Origin: Streptomyces sp. CG1
Lineage (GTDB): Bacteria > Actinomycetota > Actinomycetes > Streptomycetales > Streptomycetaceae
Direction of reading: 5' to 3'
NCBI RefSeq assembly: GCF_041080625.1
Contig: NZ_CP163518.1
Coordinates: 1,178,001 to 1,242,000, forward strand
DNA: 64,000 nucleotides
The position numbers and the translations under genes are program-made. Positions 46,190-54,724 of this stretch are shown one piece after another; the first letter of the stretch is position 1; every line of letters begins with the position of its first letter. The notes under the pieces were generated by a model, which saw only the letters and a list, made by a program, of their open reading frames with translations, ran no database searches and was not told the origin of the DNA.

Positions 46190-46789
46190 CTACGCCGCCG
46201 CCCTGACTCCGAGCGAGTCCAGGGCGGCGGCCACCGTCTTTCGCAACGACGCGCCATTCGCACCGGCACGCGAGCGCAAGTTGACCCCGTAGGCGAGCAA
46301 CGCCAGCAGATCCGCGGAAGCACCGGGATCGGCCCCGGGGGCGAGCTGCCCCTGACGGTCCGCGGTGACCAGCGCCGCATACATTGCCTCGCGCAGTTCA
46401 CGGTGGTGCTGGTCCAGGATGCCGCGCACCTCCGGATCATTGTTCTCGGCCCCGGCGTGGGCGTTGGAGACCATGCAGCCCCATTGGGCGTACTCGCCCG
46501 AGCAGCGGGCTTCGATCAGGCCGTCGAAGAACTCGGCGACGGCGGGCAGACCCCGCTCGTCCTCGGCCAGGCGCCGGAACATCGGCTGGGACCGCAGCTC
46601 CAGGTAGCGGCGCAGCGCGGTGAGATAGAGCTCCTGTTTGCCGCCGAACGTGGCGTACAGGCTGGAACGGTTGAGCCCGGTCGCGGTCACCACGTCCTGG
46701 ATCCCGGTCGAGGCCACGCCCTGCCGCCAGAACAGCCGCACCACCGTCTCCAGCGTGGCGTCCGGGTCGAAGTGCTTGATGTCCGGCAT
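46190..46789 (-). CDS. TetR-family repressor of the redox/transport regulon
   Basis: A 199-residue TetR regulator. The HTH is IQDVVTATGLNRSSLYATFGGKQELY near residues 30-55. The ligand domain holds two Cys in ARCSGEYAQWGCMVSNAHAG near 95-106, a possible thiol sensor as in NemR-type regulators. An inverted repeat lies 14 bases upstream of its start, and the same motif precedes the peroxiredoxin-like gene and the NB-ARC/OsmC pair. I infer that this protein represses all three. Confidence 0.88.
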   Translation of the reverse strand: MPDIKHFDPDATLETVVRLFWRQGVASTGIQDVVTATGLNRSSLYATFGGKQELYLTALRRYLELRSQPMFRRLAEDERGLPAVAEFFDGLIEARCSGEYAQWGCMVSNAHAGAENNDPEVRGILDQHHRELREAMYAALVTADRQGQLAPGADPGASADLLALLAYGVNLRSRAGANGASLRKTVAAALDSLGVRAAA

Positions 46790-46802
46790 GTTTCACTCCG
46801 CC

Positions 46803-46826
46803 ATCCTGAAATAAGGATTCCAAGAT
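46803..46826. promoter_or_regulatory. Shared operator copy 2 (TetR autoregulation)
   Basis: On the minus strand ATCTTGGAATCC...TTATTTCAGGAT matches the core CTTGGAA...TTTCA(A/G)G of the other two copies. It overlaps the likely promoter of the TetR gene. Confidence 0.65.
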
Positions 46827-47148
46827 ACTCCCCGTTCACCACGCCGCAAAGGCGTTGACGGGTGCAGACCGGGACATGCCGCTCACCTGCGCGAAGGCGT
46901 CCAGGTTCGTCCACGATTCACCCGCGGCGGCGCCGATCGCCGCGACCATGCCCCTCATGAATCGCATACCAGCCCTCTGGAGCGCCGCCTACGGCTCGCG
47001 CACACCCCGCCTCCGCCGCTTCCTCGCCCGCCGCGCGGTGCACCTCGCCGCCTTTATCCGCGCCCTCGCCCTGGCCGACCACCGTCCGTTCACCAGCCTC
47101 TGACCGATTGGCACCTCCGCACGGCTGGCGCGGGGCCCCGCATACCCG
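46827..47148. other. Intergenic, no convincing gene
   Basis: About 320 bases between divergent operators. An open frame at 46855-47103 (82 residues) has no recognisable domain and no ribosome-binding site, so I do not call it a gene. Confidence 0.4.
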
Positions 47149-47174
47149 TATCTTGGAACAGCCATTTCAAGATA
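47149..47174. promoter_or_regulatory. Shared operator copy 3 (peroxiredoxin-like gene)
   Basis: TATCTTGGAACAG and CCATTTCAAGATA form an imperfect 26-bp inverted repeat. It lies 38 bases upstream of the start codon. Of the three copies it has the longest matching arms. Confidence 0.65.
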
Positions 47175-47212
47175 TGCCCCGCTCCAGCCGCCAACCGGGA
47201 GGAATCAGCGCC

Positions 47213-47863
47213 ATGACCACCCTGAATGCCGAACTGCGCACCTTCTACGAAGCACGTCAGCAGCAGATCCCCGCCGAGATCCGGGAGATCATGCAGCGGG
47301 CCGGCCAGGAACTCGCCAACTCCGGCCAGGCCGACCGCGCCCTGACCGTCGGTGCGCAGGCCCCGCGCTTCAGCCTCCCCTCCGCGACCGGCCAGACCCT
47401 GACCCTGGATGATCTGCTCGCCGAAGGCCCGGTCGTCCTGACCTTCTACCGCGGTGCCTGGTGCCCGTACTGCAACATCGCCCTGCGCTCCCTCCAGCAG
47501 CACCACGAGGCGATCACCGCCCGCGGCGCCCGCCTGGTGGCCGTCTCCCCGCAGATCCCCGACGAGTCCCTCACCCTGACCGAGAAGCACAACCTCGCCT
47601 TCGACGTCCTCAGCGACATCGGCTCCGACACCGCCAAGCAGTACGGCCTCGCCTTCGACCTCCCCGACGACCTCGCCGCCGTCTACGACAAACTCGGCTT
47701 CGACCTCCAGCGCGTCAACGACGGCCACCCGCGCACCCTCCCGCTGCCTGCCACCTACGTCATCGACCGCGCCGGCGTGATCCGTTGGGCCTTCGTCAAC
47801 ACCGACTACACCACCCGCGCCGAACCGACCGACATCCTCGCCGCCCTCGACGCAATGAGCTGA
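47213..47863 (+). CDS. Peroxiredoxin-like (AhpC/TSA-fold) protein
   Basis: A 216-residue thioredoxin-fold protein. The N-terminal 45 residues are helical. The active site FYRGAWCPYCNIALRSL near residue 83 has a CxxC pair, and VAVSPQIPDESLTLTEKHNL is near 110. The ending PATYVIDRAGVIRWAFVNTDY is typical of the peroxiredoxin-like group in which the resolving Cys is three residues after the peroxidatic Cys. ATG 47213 follows GGAGGA. Operator copy 3 upstream links it to the TetR regulator and so to the OsmC/flavoprotein operon. Confidence 0.9.
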   Translation: MTTLNAELRTFYEARQQQIPAEIREIMQRAGQELANSGQADRALTVGAQAPRFSLPSATGQTLTLDDLLAEGPVVLTFYRGAWCPYCNIALRSLQQHHEAITARGARLVAVSPQIPDESLTLTEKHNLAFDVLSDIGSDTAKQYGLAFDLPDDLAAVYDKLGFDLQRVNDGHPRTLPLPATYVIDRAGVIRWAFVNTDYTTRAEPTDILAALDAMS

Positions 47864-47949
47864 TCGCGGGCAGTTTTCGCAGCCCATCGGCCATCTGCGC
47901 ACAGCGGTTCCCGCTGAGGCTGCCGGCCCTGTCCTCCGCCGTTGCGACG

Positions 47950-50253
47950 CTATCGCTGTCGGGCGGCGAGGTAAGACGCCCAGCTGTTTCCGGCGAGCTG
48001 GGACCACCGGTGGGCCGTCGCGGGGCTGATCCCGAAGAGATCGGCGACGACGATGGGCGGCAGGTCTGTGATGGCCTCCATCAGCGCGGTGTTGCGTGCA
48101 GCGCGTACGGGAAGGCCGTGGTGCTTCATCTGGTCTGCCAGACCGACGGGGTTGCGGGGTCGACCGGGCACGGAGCCCGGCAGGAGAAGATGCCGGCGGC
48201 CCTGCGCGGGCTGTGGGGCGGGGAGTTGGTCGATCTGCTCTTCGAGCAGGGCGGCCAGCGCCGGTGGGACTAGCACCGGGTGGCGGTCGAGGGTGAGATA
48301 GGCGGCCTCGGCGTCCCGGTGGAACTGGTCAGTGGTGAGTTCGACGATCCGCGTCAGGGGCAGAGCGTAGAGGCGGACCAGGGCGCCGATGATGCGCATG
48401 GGCAGGGGAAGGCCGGTGTCGGTCAGGCAGCGTCGCAGTTCGGCCTGGTGGGTTGCCTCGTCCTGGAAGGTGCCGGGGAGCTGCCTCGGCCGGTGGTGGA
48501 TCTCCAGGTCTCGGACGATGCGACGGGCGTGCACCCAGCGGACGAACGGGATGAGACGAGTGCGCTGAGTCGGATGAGTGCTCGCCCAATCGTCCAGGTG
48601 CGCTTGTGTCAGGTCCCGGAGGTGCAGGTCCTGGTCGTCGAGCCAGGCGAGGAAGCGGATGGTGACGCGGATGTCGGTGCAGTCGCCCTTGCAGGCGCTC
48701 AGGCTGTAGCGGCCGCGGGCGGCCCGGCGGCGGGCGTCTTTGACGATGCCCCACTCGGCGAAGGGCCGCATTAGGGTGACGTGGTGAGGGGGGAGTTGGG
48801 CGAGCTTGGCGGCCAGCCAGGTCTCCAGCCGGGCGAGGTTCTCATGCCGTGGGGGCAGGACGCCGGCCGTCACCAGCAGTCCGCGGACGTAGGCGGTGTT
48901 CGTGTCTGGAGGGAGCGTGTCCAGGGCGTGGTGCGTGAGGGCGTCCGGGGACTGGGCCAGGCGGGTGAGCAGGCGCGCGGCGGGGCTGCGGCGGATCCAC
49001 TCCAGGACCCGGTAGTGGTTGGTGACGTCGGTGAGCACGGCCTCCAGCGGCGCAAGGCTGGCAGGGACGGCGCCGCTGGAGTCGGCGAGGAGGTCGTGCA
49101 CCTTGTGCCTCAGCGAGCATTCCGGACACTGCCCGTCCGACCGCAGGTCCGCGCTGACGTGGCACGTCGCGCATGCCCCCACGACGCCACCGGGGGAACC
49201 GCCCTGGGCGCAGCACGTCGCGCACAGTCCCGACTCGCCGTCATCCGTGATCCCGACCAGGATCCTGGCGGCGGAGCACCCGGCGCAGGGCGAGGGCGAA
49301 GCCCGCCGGTGACGGTAGCAGGCAGAGCACACGGGCCCCAGCGGCCAGAAAATCTTGACCGGCCGTAGCCGCGCGCAGATTCCGCAGTCGCGAAGAGGCC
49401 GGGGAATGCACGTGTCGCAGTGGAAGGCGCCCCTGCCGCCGTCGATGTGGTTTCCGGCGCGGACCCGACCGCACACACTGCACTCCTTGCGCGGATGCTG
49501 GTAGCAGCGGTAGCAGATGTCCGGTCGGCCCCCGGCGGCCCTCACCGAGATCGGGCCGACGATGCCGCAGACGCCGCATGGCCGCGGTGGACTGGTGTAG
49601 CAGCTGCCGCAGACCGGCCCCTCCGGCGTGATGGCGTTGACGCGGCGCTGGCGTCCGCACCCCGTGCAGCGGCGGGTGGGTGTGGGCGCGCAGGTCCAGC
49701 AGACCTTCTCACTGTCGGCCGCGCGGTGTTCGAGCAGGGCCAGGCGGCCGCACCCGGGACACGGCAGCTTCACTCTCGTCTCCCTGCGGTGACACGGCGG
49801 GCAGATCGCTCCCTCGGGCCGCCGTGCGTAGACGGGCCGGACCAGCCCGCACCGGGCACAGGCCCGCCGAAGGCGCCGGTGGTAACAGGCCGAGCACACC
49901 CTCCCATCTGGTGTGTCCTGGGACGGGAGCGGGTCCGTGCGGCGGCAGTCGGCACACGCCACCTTCGCCACCACGTCCCCGTGGCCTGCCTCCACCAGCA
50001 GGTGCGCGAGCCGGACCAGCGCAGGCGGGCAGTCGGGCGAGGGAGCGGCCAGTGCACGGGGATAGGTGTCGAGATACGCGGCGAGCCGGAACGCGTTGGG
50101 ACCCTTCCACGCTTTTGCCCCCTCAAGCGCCGACTGCGCGGTCTCCTCGGGCAACGCGGGCCCGACCGCGGACGTCAGGTGGGCCAGCAACCGGGCACGC
50201 ACACGGGCGAGTTCGGCCCGAAGCCGCAGCTGATCCGGCGTCGGCGGCCTCAC
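47950..50253 (-). CDS. Nine-zinc-ribbon protein with degenerate tyrosine-recombinase core
   Basis: A 767-residue protein. Residues about 99-380 hold nine consecutive pairs of CxxC motifs (CADC/CSAC, CARC/CPPC, CPGC/CWTC, CTGC/CGSC, CGVC/CYRC, CSVC/CDTC, CGIC/CSAC, CAGC/CATC, CATC/CPEC), a tandem zinc-ribbon array. A core-binding-like helical domain follows near 520-610, then a tyrosine-recombinase-like catalytic domain (MRIIGALVRLYALPLTRIVEL; LPVRAARNTALM; FGISPATAHRWSQLAG). Box II HxxR and the Tyr position are not recognisable, so it is probably catalytically dead. It overlaps the small HTH gene by 4 bases in one operon. Confidence 0.8.
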   Translation of the reverse strand: MRPPTPDQLRLRAELARVRARLLAHLTSAVGPALPEETAQSALEGAKAWKGPNAFRLAAYLDTYPRALAAPSPDCPPALVRLAHLLVEAGHGDVVAKVACADCRRTDPLPSQDTPDGRVCSACYHRRLRRACARCGLVRPVYARRPEGAICPPCHRRETRVKLPCPGCGRLALLEHRAADSEKVCWTCAPTPTRRCTGCGRQRRVNAITPEGPVCGSCYTSPPRPCGVCGIVGPISVRAAGGRPDICYRCYQHPRKECSVCGRVRAGNHIDGGRGAFHCDTCIPRPLRDCGICARLRPVKIFWPLGPVCSACYRHRRASPSPCAGCSAARILVGITDDGESGLCATCCAQGGSPGGVVGACATCHVSADLRSDGQCPECSLRHKVHDLLADSSGAVPASLAPLEAVLTDVTNHYRVLEWIRRSPAARLLTRLAQSPDALTHHALDTLPPDTNTAYVRGLLVTAGVLPPRHENLARLETWLAAKLAQLPPHHVTLMRPFAEWGIVKDARRRAARGRYSLSACKGDCTDIRVTIRFLAWLDDQDLHLRDLTQAHLDDWASTHPTQRTRLIPFVRWVHARRIVRDLEIHHRPRQLPGTFQDEATHQAELRRCLTDTGLPLPMRIIGALVRLYALPLTRIVELTTDQFHRDAEAAYLTLDRHPVLVPPALAALLEEQIDQLPAPQPAQGRRHLLLPGSVPGRPRNPVGLADQMKHHGLPVRAARNTALMEAITDLPPIVVADLFGISPATAHRWSQLAGNSWASYLAARQR

Positions 50254-50585
50254 CGCCGCCCCGGCCGGCGCACCACCGCACGCCGCGGCTCAAGTGGCAC
50301 CGGAGAAGAAGGGGAGGCATCGCCGTCGGCCGTATTCTTCACCTGCGCGTTGACGACCACCGGTGTGATCAGGTCGTTCGGCGTGCACTGAAGGATGTCG
50401 CACAGCGCGACCAGCGTGTCCATGCTCAGCCGCTGCGGCGGCTGGGTCACCAACCGGTAGACCTGTTCCCGCGACAGACGGATGCCGCGCTCGGCAAGCA
50501 GCGGCACCAGATCGGACGTCTGGAACAACTGCCGCGCCGCCATTAGGCGGCGCAGATGCCACTCGTAGCCCATCTTCTTGATCAC
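50250..50585 (-). CDS. Small XRE-type HTH regulator
   Basis: A 111-residue protein with a Cro/CI-type HTH (LVPLLAERGIRLSREQVYRLV, LCDILQCTPNDLITPVVV). In Streptomyces this gene type sits directly behind an integrase of the family split here, and its start overlaps the remaining integrase 3' end by 4 bases. It probably controls the element's own recombination genes. Confidence 0.82.
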   Translation of the reverse strand: MIKKMGYEWHLRRLMAARQLFQTSDLVPLLAERGIRLSREQVYRLVTQPPQRLSMDTLVALCDILQCTPNDLITPVVVNAQVKNTADGDASPSSPVPLEPRRAVVRRPGRR

Positions 50586-50713
50586 GAGGTCACGTCCCAG
50601 TCGTCGCCCAGCCGCCTCTTCAACGAAGCCTCCAGCAACTGGTTGCGGTACTCGTTCGACACCCCCATGTACACGGCCGTGGTCGAGGCATGGGAGTGCC
50701 CGACCTGCTGCTG
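50582..50713 (-). pseudogene. Integrase C-terminal fragment (other half at 54725-55744)
   Basis: The frame reads QQVGHSHASTTAVYMGVSNE and then YRNQLLEASLKRRLGDDWD to the stop. This is the final GH...Y box of a tyrosine recombinase, with the nucleophile Tyr. The rest of the protein is missing here. The sequence just upstream (GAACTCAAGATAATC) is the end of the nested transposon. Joined to the fragment at 54725-55744 it restores FVQQQVGHSHAST in frame. Confidence 0.8.
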
Positions 50714-50811
50714 GATTATCTTGAGTTCGCTCGTTCGGCAGGCCGTTGACCTGTGTGTATTCGTCGCGGAGTTTGTCCGTGACGTTGCGGATGAGGACAC
50801 GGTTGGGCCTT

Positions 50812-51255
50812 TCAGCAGGGGCCGATCGTTACCGACCTGGGATTGCTCGCGCCCGCTCGCGGCGGGCCTGTACGAGTCGTTGCGGTGCGTTGTTCGCCGA
50901 GGGCGCGGGCGAGTTGTTCGCGAAGCTGCTGGTTCTCCTCGGTGAGGCGCCGGATGCGGGCGTTGGCAGCTTCGAGTCGCCGCAGCAAGGAAGCATCGGA
51001 GGTGCGCTGGCGTGCGGGGATGGGCGATGCGGGGTCGCGGCCTTGTACTGCCCGCAGCCGCTCGATCTCCGCGCGCAAGTCCGGCTGGGCATAGAGCCAG
51101 GACCGGGAGACGCCGGAGCGTTTCGCGACGTGCTCGAAGGTGACTGGCTCGCCCGCCGCGTCGAGGGAGCGGAGCGCCTGGACGGCCTTAGCTCGGGTGT
51201 ACTCGCTGCGGCGGCGGGCGGCGTCGACGATGTGCCGGCTGTTGTCAGCTCGCAT
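50812..51255 (-). CDS. TnpC-like accessory protein (DUF6262 type)
   Basis: A 147-residue protein with an N-terminal HTH-like region (VTFEHVAKRSGVSRSWLYAQ) and a coiled-coil (NARIRRLTEENQQLREQLAR). This matches the small third gene of Tn554-type transposons, which influences the orientation or frequency of insertion. Its start overlaps the tnpB-like stop by 11 bases. Confidence 0.8.
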   Translation of the reverse strand: MRADNSRHIVDAARRRSEYTRAKAVQALRSLDAAGEPVTFEHVAKRSGVSRSWLYAQPDLRAEIERLRAVQGRDPASPIPARQRTSDASLLRRLEAANARIRRLTEENQQLREQLARALGEQRTATTRTGPPRAGASNPRSVTIGPC

Positions 51256-53497
51256 CGGCGGTCGCCTCCGACTGTCCGGGGTCGGACTCCAGACCGGTGA
51301 TGATCTTCTCCAGGTTGCCGAGGACTTGGCGGTTCATCTCGACCACGCGTGCTTGGCCACGGGCCTCGGCGGCGGAGACGATCTGCAGTAGTTGCTGCCG
51401 TTGTTCACGGTGCTGCGGCAGGAACTCGGGGGTCGTTACGAACATCGGGCATGTCAAGCAAGCGTTGGCATGCGGACAGGTCTTCTGTACTGGCAGACCG
51501 CAGTAGCCGTTGGGCAGGGCCTGGGTCACACGGCCGAGCCGCTGCTTGGCCCATGTGGCCTCGGCCAGAGGGCCTTGGGGGTCGACGGTGACGCTTTCGC
51601 CCTGGATGTTGACCTTGCGGGCCTTCTCCCAGTGCCGGCGGACCGTGGTGTCGTGCAGCCGGGCATAGTGGGCTGTCATCTCGCCAGAAGAGTGATCGAG
51701 AAGGACGCGCACAACTTCCTGCGGGACGTCTCGGTTGATCAGTCTGGTTCCAAAAGTGTGGCGCCATTGATGGGGCGTCAGATGGACGGCCCGGCCGTGT
51801 TCGTCGCGGACGTCGCACCGCTCCAGCCAGAGGTCGAGCTGCCCGCGGTAGGAGTGCGTGGTCAGTGGCCGGGTGCCGTCGGGGTTCATCCGGGGTGCCG
51901 GGAACAGCCACCTGCTGCCACTGGGCCAGCGGTCCAGGACGCGCTGCTGCTGCGTGGTGATCTCGTTCTCGACTTCCTCGTCGATCGGGACTAGGGCTTC
52001 GCGTTTCATCTTCCGGTTGAGGTAGCGCACGTAGGCGGCGCCGTCGGCGTCCCGGATGATGCAGTCGAAGGCCAGGTTGCAGGCGTCGCCGACGCGCAGT
52101 CCGCAGCGCATGAGGATCAAGGTCAGCACGCGGCCGTCGGGGTTGTGCCAGTGGTCGAGGTTGGCGGGCTGCTCGACCTGGGCCATCACGTGCTCGGCCA
52201 GCGCCCGGGGTAGTCGCTTGTCGGGGCGGGGGAAGTCGTCGGGGTAGAAGGTTGCGTTCGCCGGGAGACTCTGGTCCCAGCCGTGGCGGCGCACGGCGTT
52301 GAAGAACGCGTTGAGCGAGCCGATGTCCCGGCTGCGGGAATGGGTCGAGCGCGGGTCCAGGGCCAGGTCGGCGAGGTAGCGTTCCAGCACGGTCCGATCC
52401 ACGCGGGCGAGCTTGTCGGCGGCGACGCGGGGATCGGCCAGGAAGCCGGAGAAGCGGTTGAGGGCAAGGATGTCGACGACGGCCTGGTTGATGCTGCGGC
52501 CGATGCTCAGCCGCCAGCGCACGAATCGCTTGGCCGGCTCGCGCAGCCACGGCTGGGTGATGCGGTCGAACCGCAGCCGGGCCCGGGTGCCCTCGATGCC
52601 GAGTCGGCGCAGTTCCCATACGTCGCGCGGGAACTCGCTCTCCCAGCCGTTGCCGTGGACGATGTCTTCCAGATGTGCGTACGCATAGCGCAGGAAGGCC
52701 AGTTGCCCGTTCTGGCTGTGGCTGGCACCTCGCATCGCCGCGTAGTACTCGCTCCACCGCTCCATCGGCCACTCCAGCAACGACGCGGTGCCGCTGGCGG
52801 CTGCCAGTCGGATCACCGGGGCGACGGCCGAGCTGTGGGTGTTGACCTGCCGGTCGTCGTGACGGCACTGGAGTGCGTACTGCAGCTCCAGTCGCAGCTG
52901 CCGTTGTCCGTCCAGCGGTCGGAAGTCGAACCGGTCGTCGCCCGCTGCCTCGCAGCGGCGTACGAACTCCTCGATCTCGGGGCGGCCGACGGCCTGCCAG
53001 CGGGAGTTGTGGTTGTGGCAGAACGGCGACTTCCCCTGAGCCCACAGGGTGCAGAACGACAGCCGGCAGACCCGGCGGCCGTCGTCTTCGACCACCGAGA
53101 GACCCGCGGTCCAGATCTTCTTGTCGGGCTTGCCCGCTCGCTCCCAGAAACCGTTGTGGCTCACACATAGGCCCTGACGGGCCGCTCCGAAGCGGCATCC
53201 GGCGATGGCACAGGCGGTCAGCTCGGACCGCCCGACCGGATCGGCTCCGGGATCAGCGATGAACGCTTCAACGTCCGGTTTCCCGCGGCGTTGCCAGCGG
53301 CAGTAGTGGCCGCGGCAGAGCTGGCGGGTGCGGGGCTGGCGCGGGCAGCCGGGAACCCGGCAGGCACCCAGACCGAAGATCAGTTCCCCGGGCTCGGGGA
53401 TGAACACATCCACCCGGAACTCCGGCCGGACGGCAGCCATCAACTTGCCCAGCAGTCCGGCGCCGGGAGACGGAACGGCGAAACTCTCCTGGCTCAC
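51245..53497 (-). CDS. TnpB-like tyrosine recombinase with zinc knuckles
   Basis: A 750-residue recombinase. The N-terminal 200 residues contain three Cys/His knuckles (CRVPGC...CRGHYCRW; CAIAGC...CVSHNGFW; CRLSFC...CHNHNSRW). The SAM-like core-binding domain spans about 270-410. Catalytic residues are Arg in MRCGLRVGDACNL near 465, HQWRHTFGTRL near 570, DHSS near 590 and Tyr in MTAHYARLHD. The C-terminus has another Cys cluster (KTCPHANACLTCPMF). GTG 53497 follows GGGAGG and overlaps the tnpA-like stop by 4 bases. Confidence 0.87.
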   Translation of the reverse strand: MSQESFAVPSPGAGLLGKLMAAVRPEFRVDVFIPEPGELIFGLGACRVPGCPRQPRTRQLCRGHYCRWQRRGKPDVEAFIADPGADPVGRSELTACAIAGCRFGAARQGLCVSHNGFWERAGKPDKKIWTAGLSVVEDDGRRVCRLSFCTLWAQGKSPFCHNHNSRWQAVGRPEIEEFVRRCEAAGDDRFDFRPLDGQRQLRLELQYALQCRHDDRQVNTHSSAVAPVIRLAAASGTASLLEWPMERWSEYYAAMRGASHSQNGQLAFLRYAYAHLEDIVHGNGWESEFPRDVWELRRLGIEGTRARLRFDRITQPWLREPAKRFVRWRLSIGRSINQAVVDILALNRFSGFLADPRVAADKLARVDRTVLERYLADLALDPRSTHSRSRDIGSLNAFFNAVRRHGWDQSLPANATFYPDDFPRPDKRLPRALAEHVMAQVEQPANLDHWHNPDGRVLTLILMRCGLRVGDACNLAFDCIIRDADGAAYVRYLNRKMKREALVPIDEEVENEITTQQQRVLDRWPSGSRWLFPAPRMNPDGTRPLTTHSYRGQLDLWLERCDVRDEHGRAVHLTPHQWRHTFGTRLINRDVPQEVVRVLLDHSSGEMTAHYARLHDTTVRRHWEKARKVNIQGESVTVDPQGPLAEATWAKQRLGRVTQALPNGYCGLPVQKTCPHANACLTCPMFVTTPEFLPQHREQRQQLLQIVSAAEARGQARVVEMNRQVLGNLEKIITGLESDPGQSEATADAS

Positions 53498-54603
53498 CAG
53501 CGCACCTCCCGGCCGGTCAGGAATCCTGCGGCCTCCAGAGCACGGCGGGCGTCCTCCACCGACAGGTGGCCGTAGATGTCGTGCGTGGTGGCGATCGAGG
53601 AATGTCCTAGCAAAGTGCTGACCACTTCGATCGGCACCCCTTGCCGCAGGAGCAAGGTCGCTCGGGTATGCCGGAGCCAGTGGGGGTCGAAGTCGATGCC
53701 GGTTTCGCGGCGCAGTCGCAGGACGAGATCGTAGACGGACGCGTAGGTCAGCGGGCGCCCGTAGGAGCCGGCCCACAGATTGACGAACATGTAGTCGCTG
53801 TCAAGGTCGCCGTACTCACCGTGAAGGTAGTCGGCGTAGAGCCGTACGATCTCGGGGCCGACGGGAACGGTGCGGGGCGATGCGGACTTGGCCCTCGCCC
53901 GGTTGTCGTTGACACGCGGCATGACGGTCAACTCGCCTTCTGCCGCAGCCAGATCCTCGTGGCGCAAGCCCAGAGCTTCGCCGATCCGGACCCCGGTCTC
54001 CCACAGCAGCGCGAACAGGAACCGGTCCCGCAGCCGGGTGCAGGCGTCCAGGATCGCCTGAACCTGGGCGGCCGTCAGGATCGTCGGATGCGTGCGAGGC
54101 GTCTTCAGCTTGATCGTGCGACGCCGCTCCGGCTGGCCGCCGGCCAGGTGATAGAGGAATGGCTTCCAGCCCGTGCGGTGGGCGCGGACCGGCTGCAGCT
54201 CGGTGACAAGGTCGCCGAGGTCCACTCCGTTGCGTGCGTGGAAGACGTACAGACCGCTGACGGCGGACAGCTTCCGGTTGACCGTGGTGACCCCGCAGTG
54301 ATGCTCCGCCGAGGGCAGCAAGGTCACACCGCCCTGCCGTCCCGCAGGCGGCAGCCGGAGCCAGGCAACGAACTCGCCCAAGTCCTCCAGCCGGACCTCA
54401 CGCCAGTCCAGACCGCGCCGGTCGAGGAAGACGAACCAGTCCTTTAGATCATGGGCGTATGCCTTGATCGTGTTAGGCGACCGCTCGATGTCGGTCAGGT
54501 AGGTGAGGTAACGCTCGATCGGCCCGACTATCCCGCCTTCATTGCCGAGGACCGTCCATGACTCAAGCGACGAGTCGGGCAACAGCACCCGTTGCACCAG
54601 CAT
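53494..54603 (-). CDS. TnpA-like tyrosine recombinase
   Basis: A 369-residue tyrosine recombinase. A core-binding domain (RYLTYLTDIERSPNTIKAYA, VTTVNRKLSAVSGLYVF) is followed by the catalytic domain: Arg in WETGVRIGEALGLRHED near 225, HWLRHTRATLLL near 315, LLGHSSIATTHDIYGHL near 340 with the Tyr. All catalytic residues are present. ATG 54603 follows GGGAGG. Confidence 0.9.
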   Translation of the reverse strand: MLVQRVLLPDSSLESWTVLGNEGGIVGPIERYLTYLTDIERSPNTIKAYAHDLKDWFVFLDRRGLDWREVRLEDLGEFVAWLRLPPAGRQGGVTLLPSAEHHCGVTTVNRKLSAVSGLYVFHARNGVDLGDLVTELQPVRAHRTGWKPFLYHLAGGQPERRRTIKLKTPRTHPTILTAAQVQAILDACTRLRDRFLFALLWETGVRIGEALGLRHEDLAAAEGELTVMPRVNDNRARAKSASPRTVPVGPEIVRLYADYLHGEYGDLDSDYMFVNLWAGSYGRPLTYASVYDLVLRLRRETGIDFDPHWLRHTRATLLLRQGVPIEVVSTLLGHSSIATTHDIYGHLSVEDARRALEAAGFLTGREVRW

Positions 54604-54724
54604 CAAACCTCCCGGAGAACTGCCTGGTGGACGGCGGTAGATAACCACCTCCACCACACAGATCGCCGCCCGCCCCAGGCTCGTGCTGCACGTCCTGGAC
54701 ACACTGCTGAGGACTCAAGAGAAC

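Larger units (their letters stand above)
50714..54724 (-). mobile_element. Tn554-like three-recombinase transposon
   Basis: About 4.0 kb inserted inside an integrase gene. It holds, in order of transcription, genes of the sizes of Tn554 tnpA (369 aa), tnpB (750 aa) and tnpC (147 aa), all overlapping by 4-11 bases. The ends show a short inverted match, GATTATCTTGAGT on the left and (reverse complement) GTTCTCTTGAGT on the right. The host halves rejoin at a shared CTG. Confidence 0.8.

Noticed and set aside
46855..47103. 82-codon plus-strand frame between the TetR gene and the peroxiredoxin-like gene
   Set aside because: No ribosome-binding site, no domain, and it sits in the regulatory gap.
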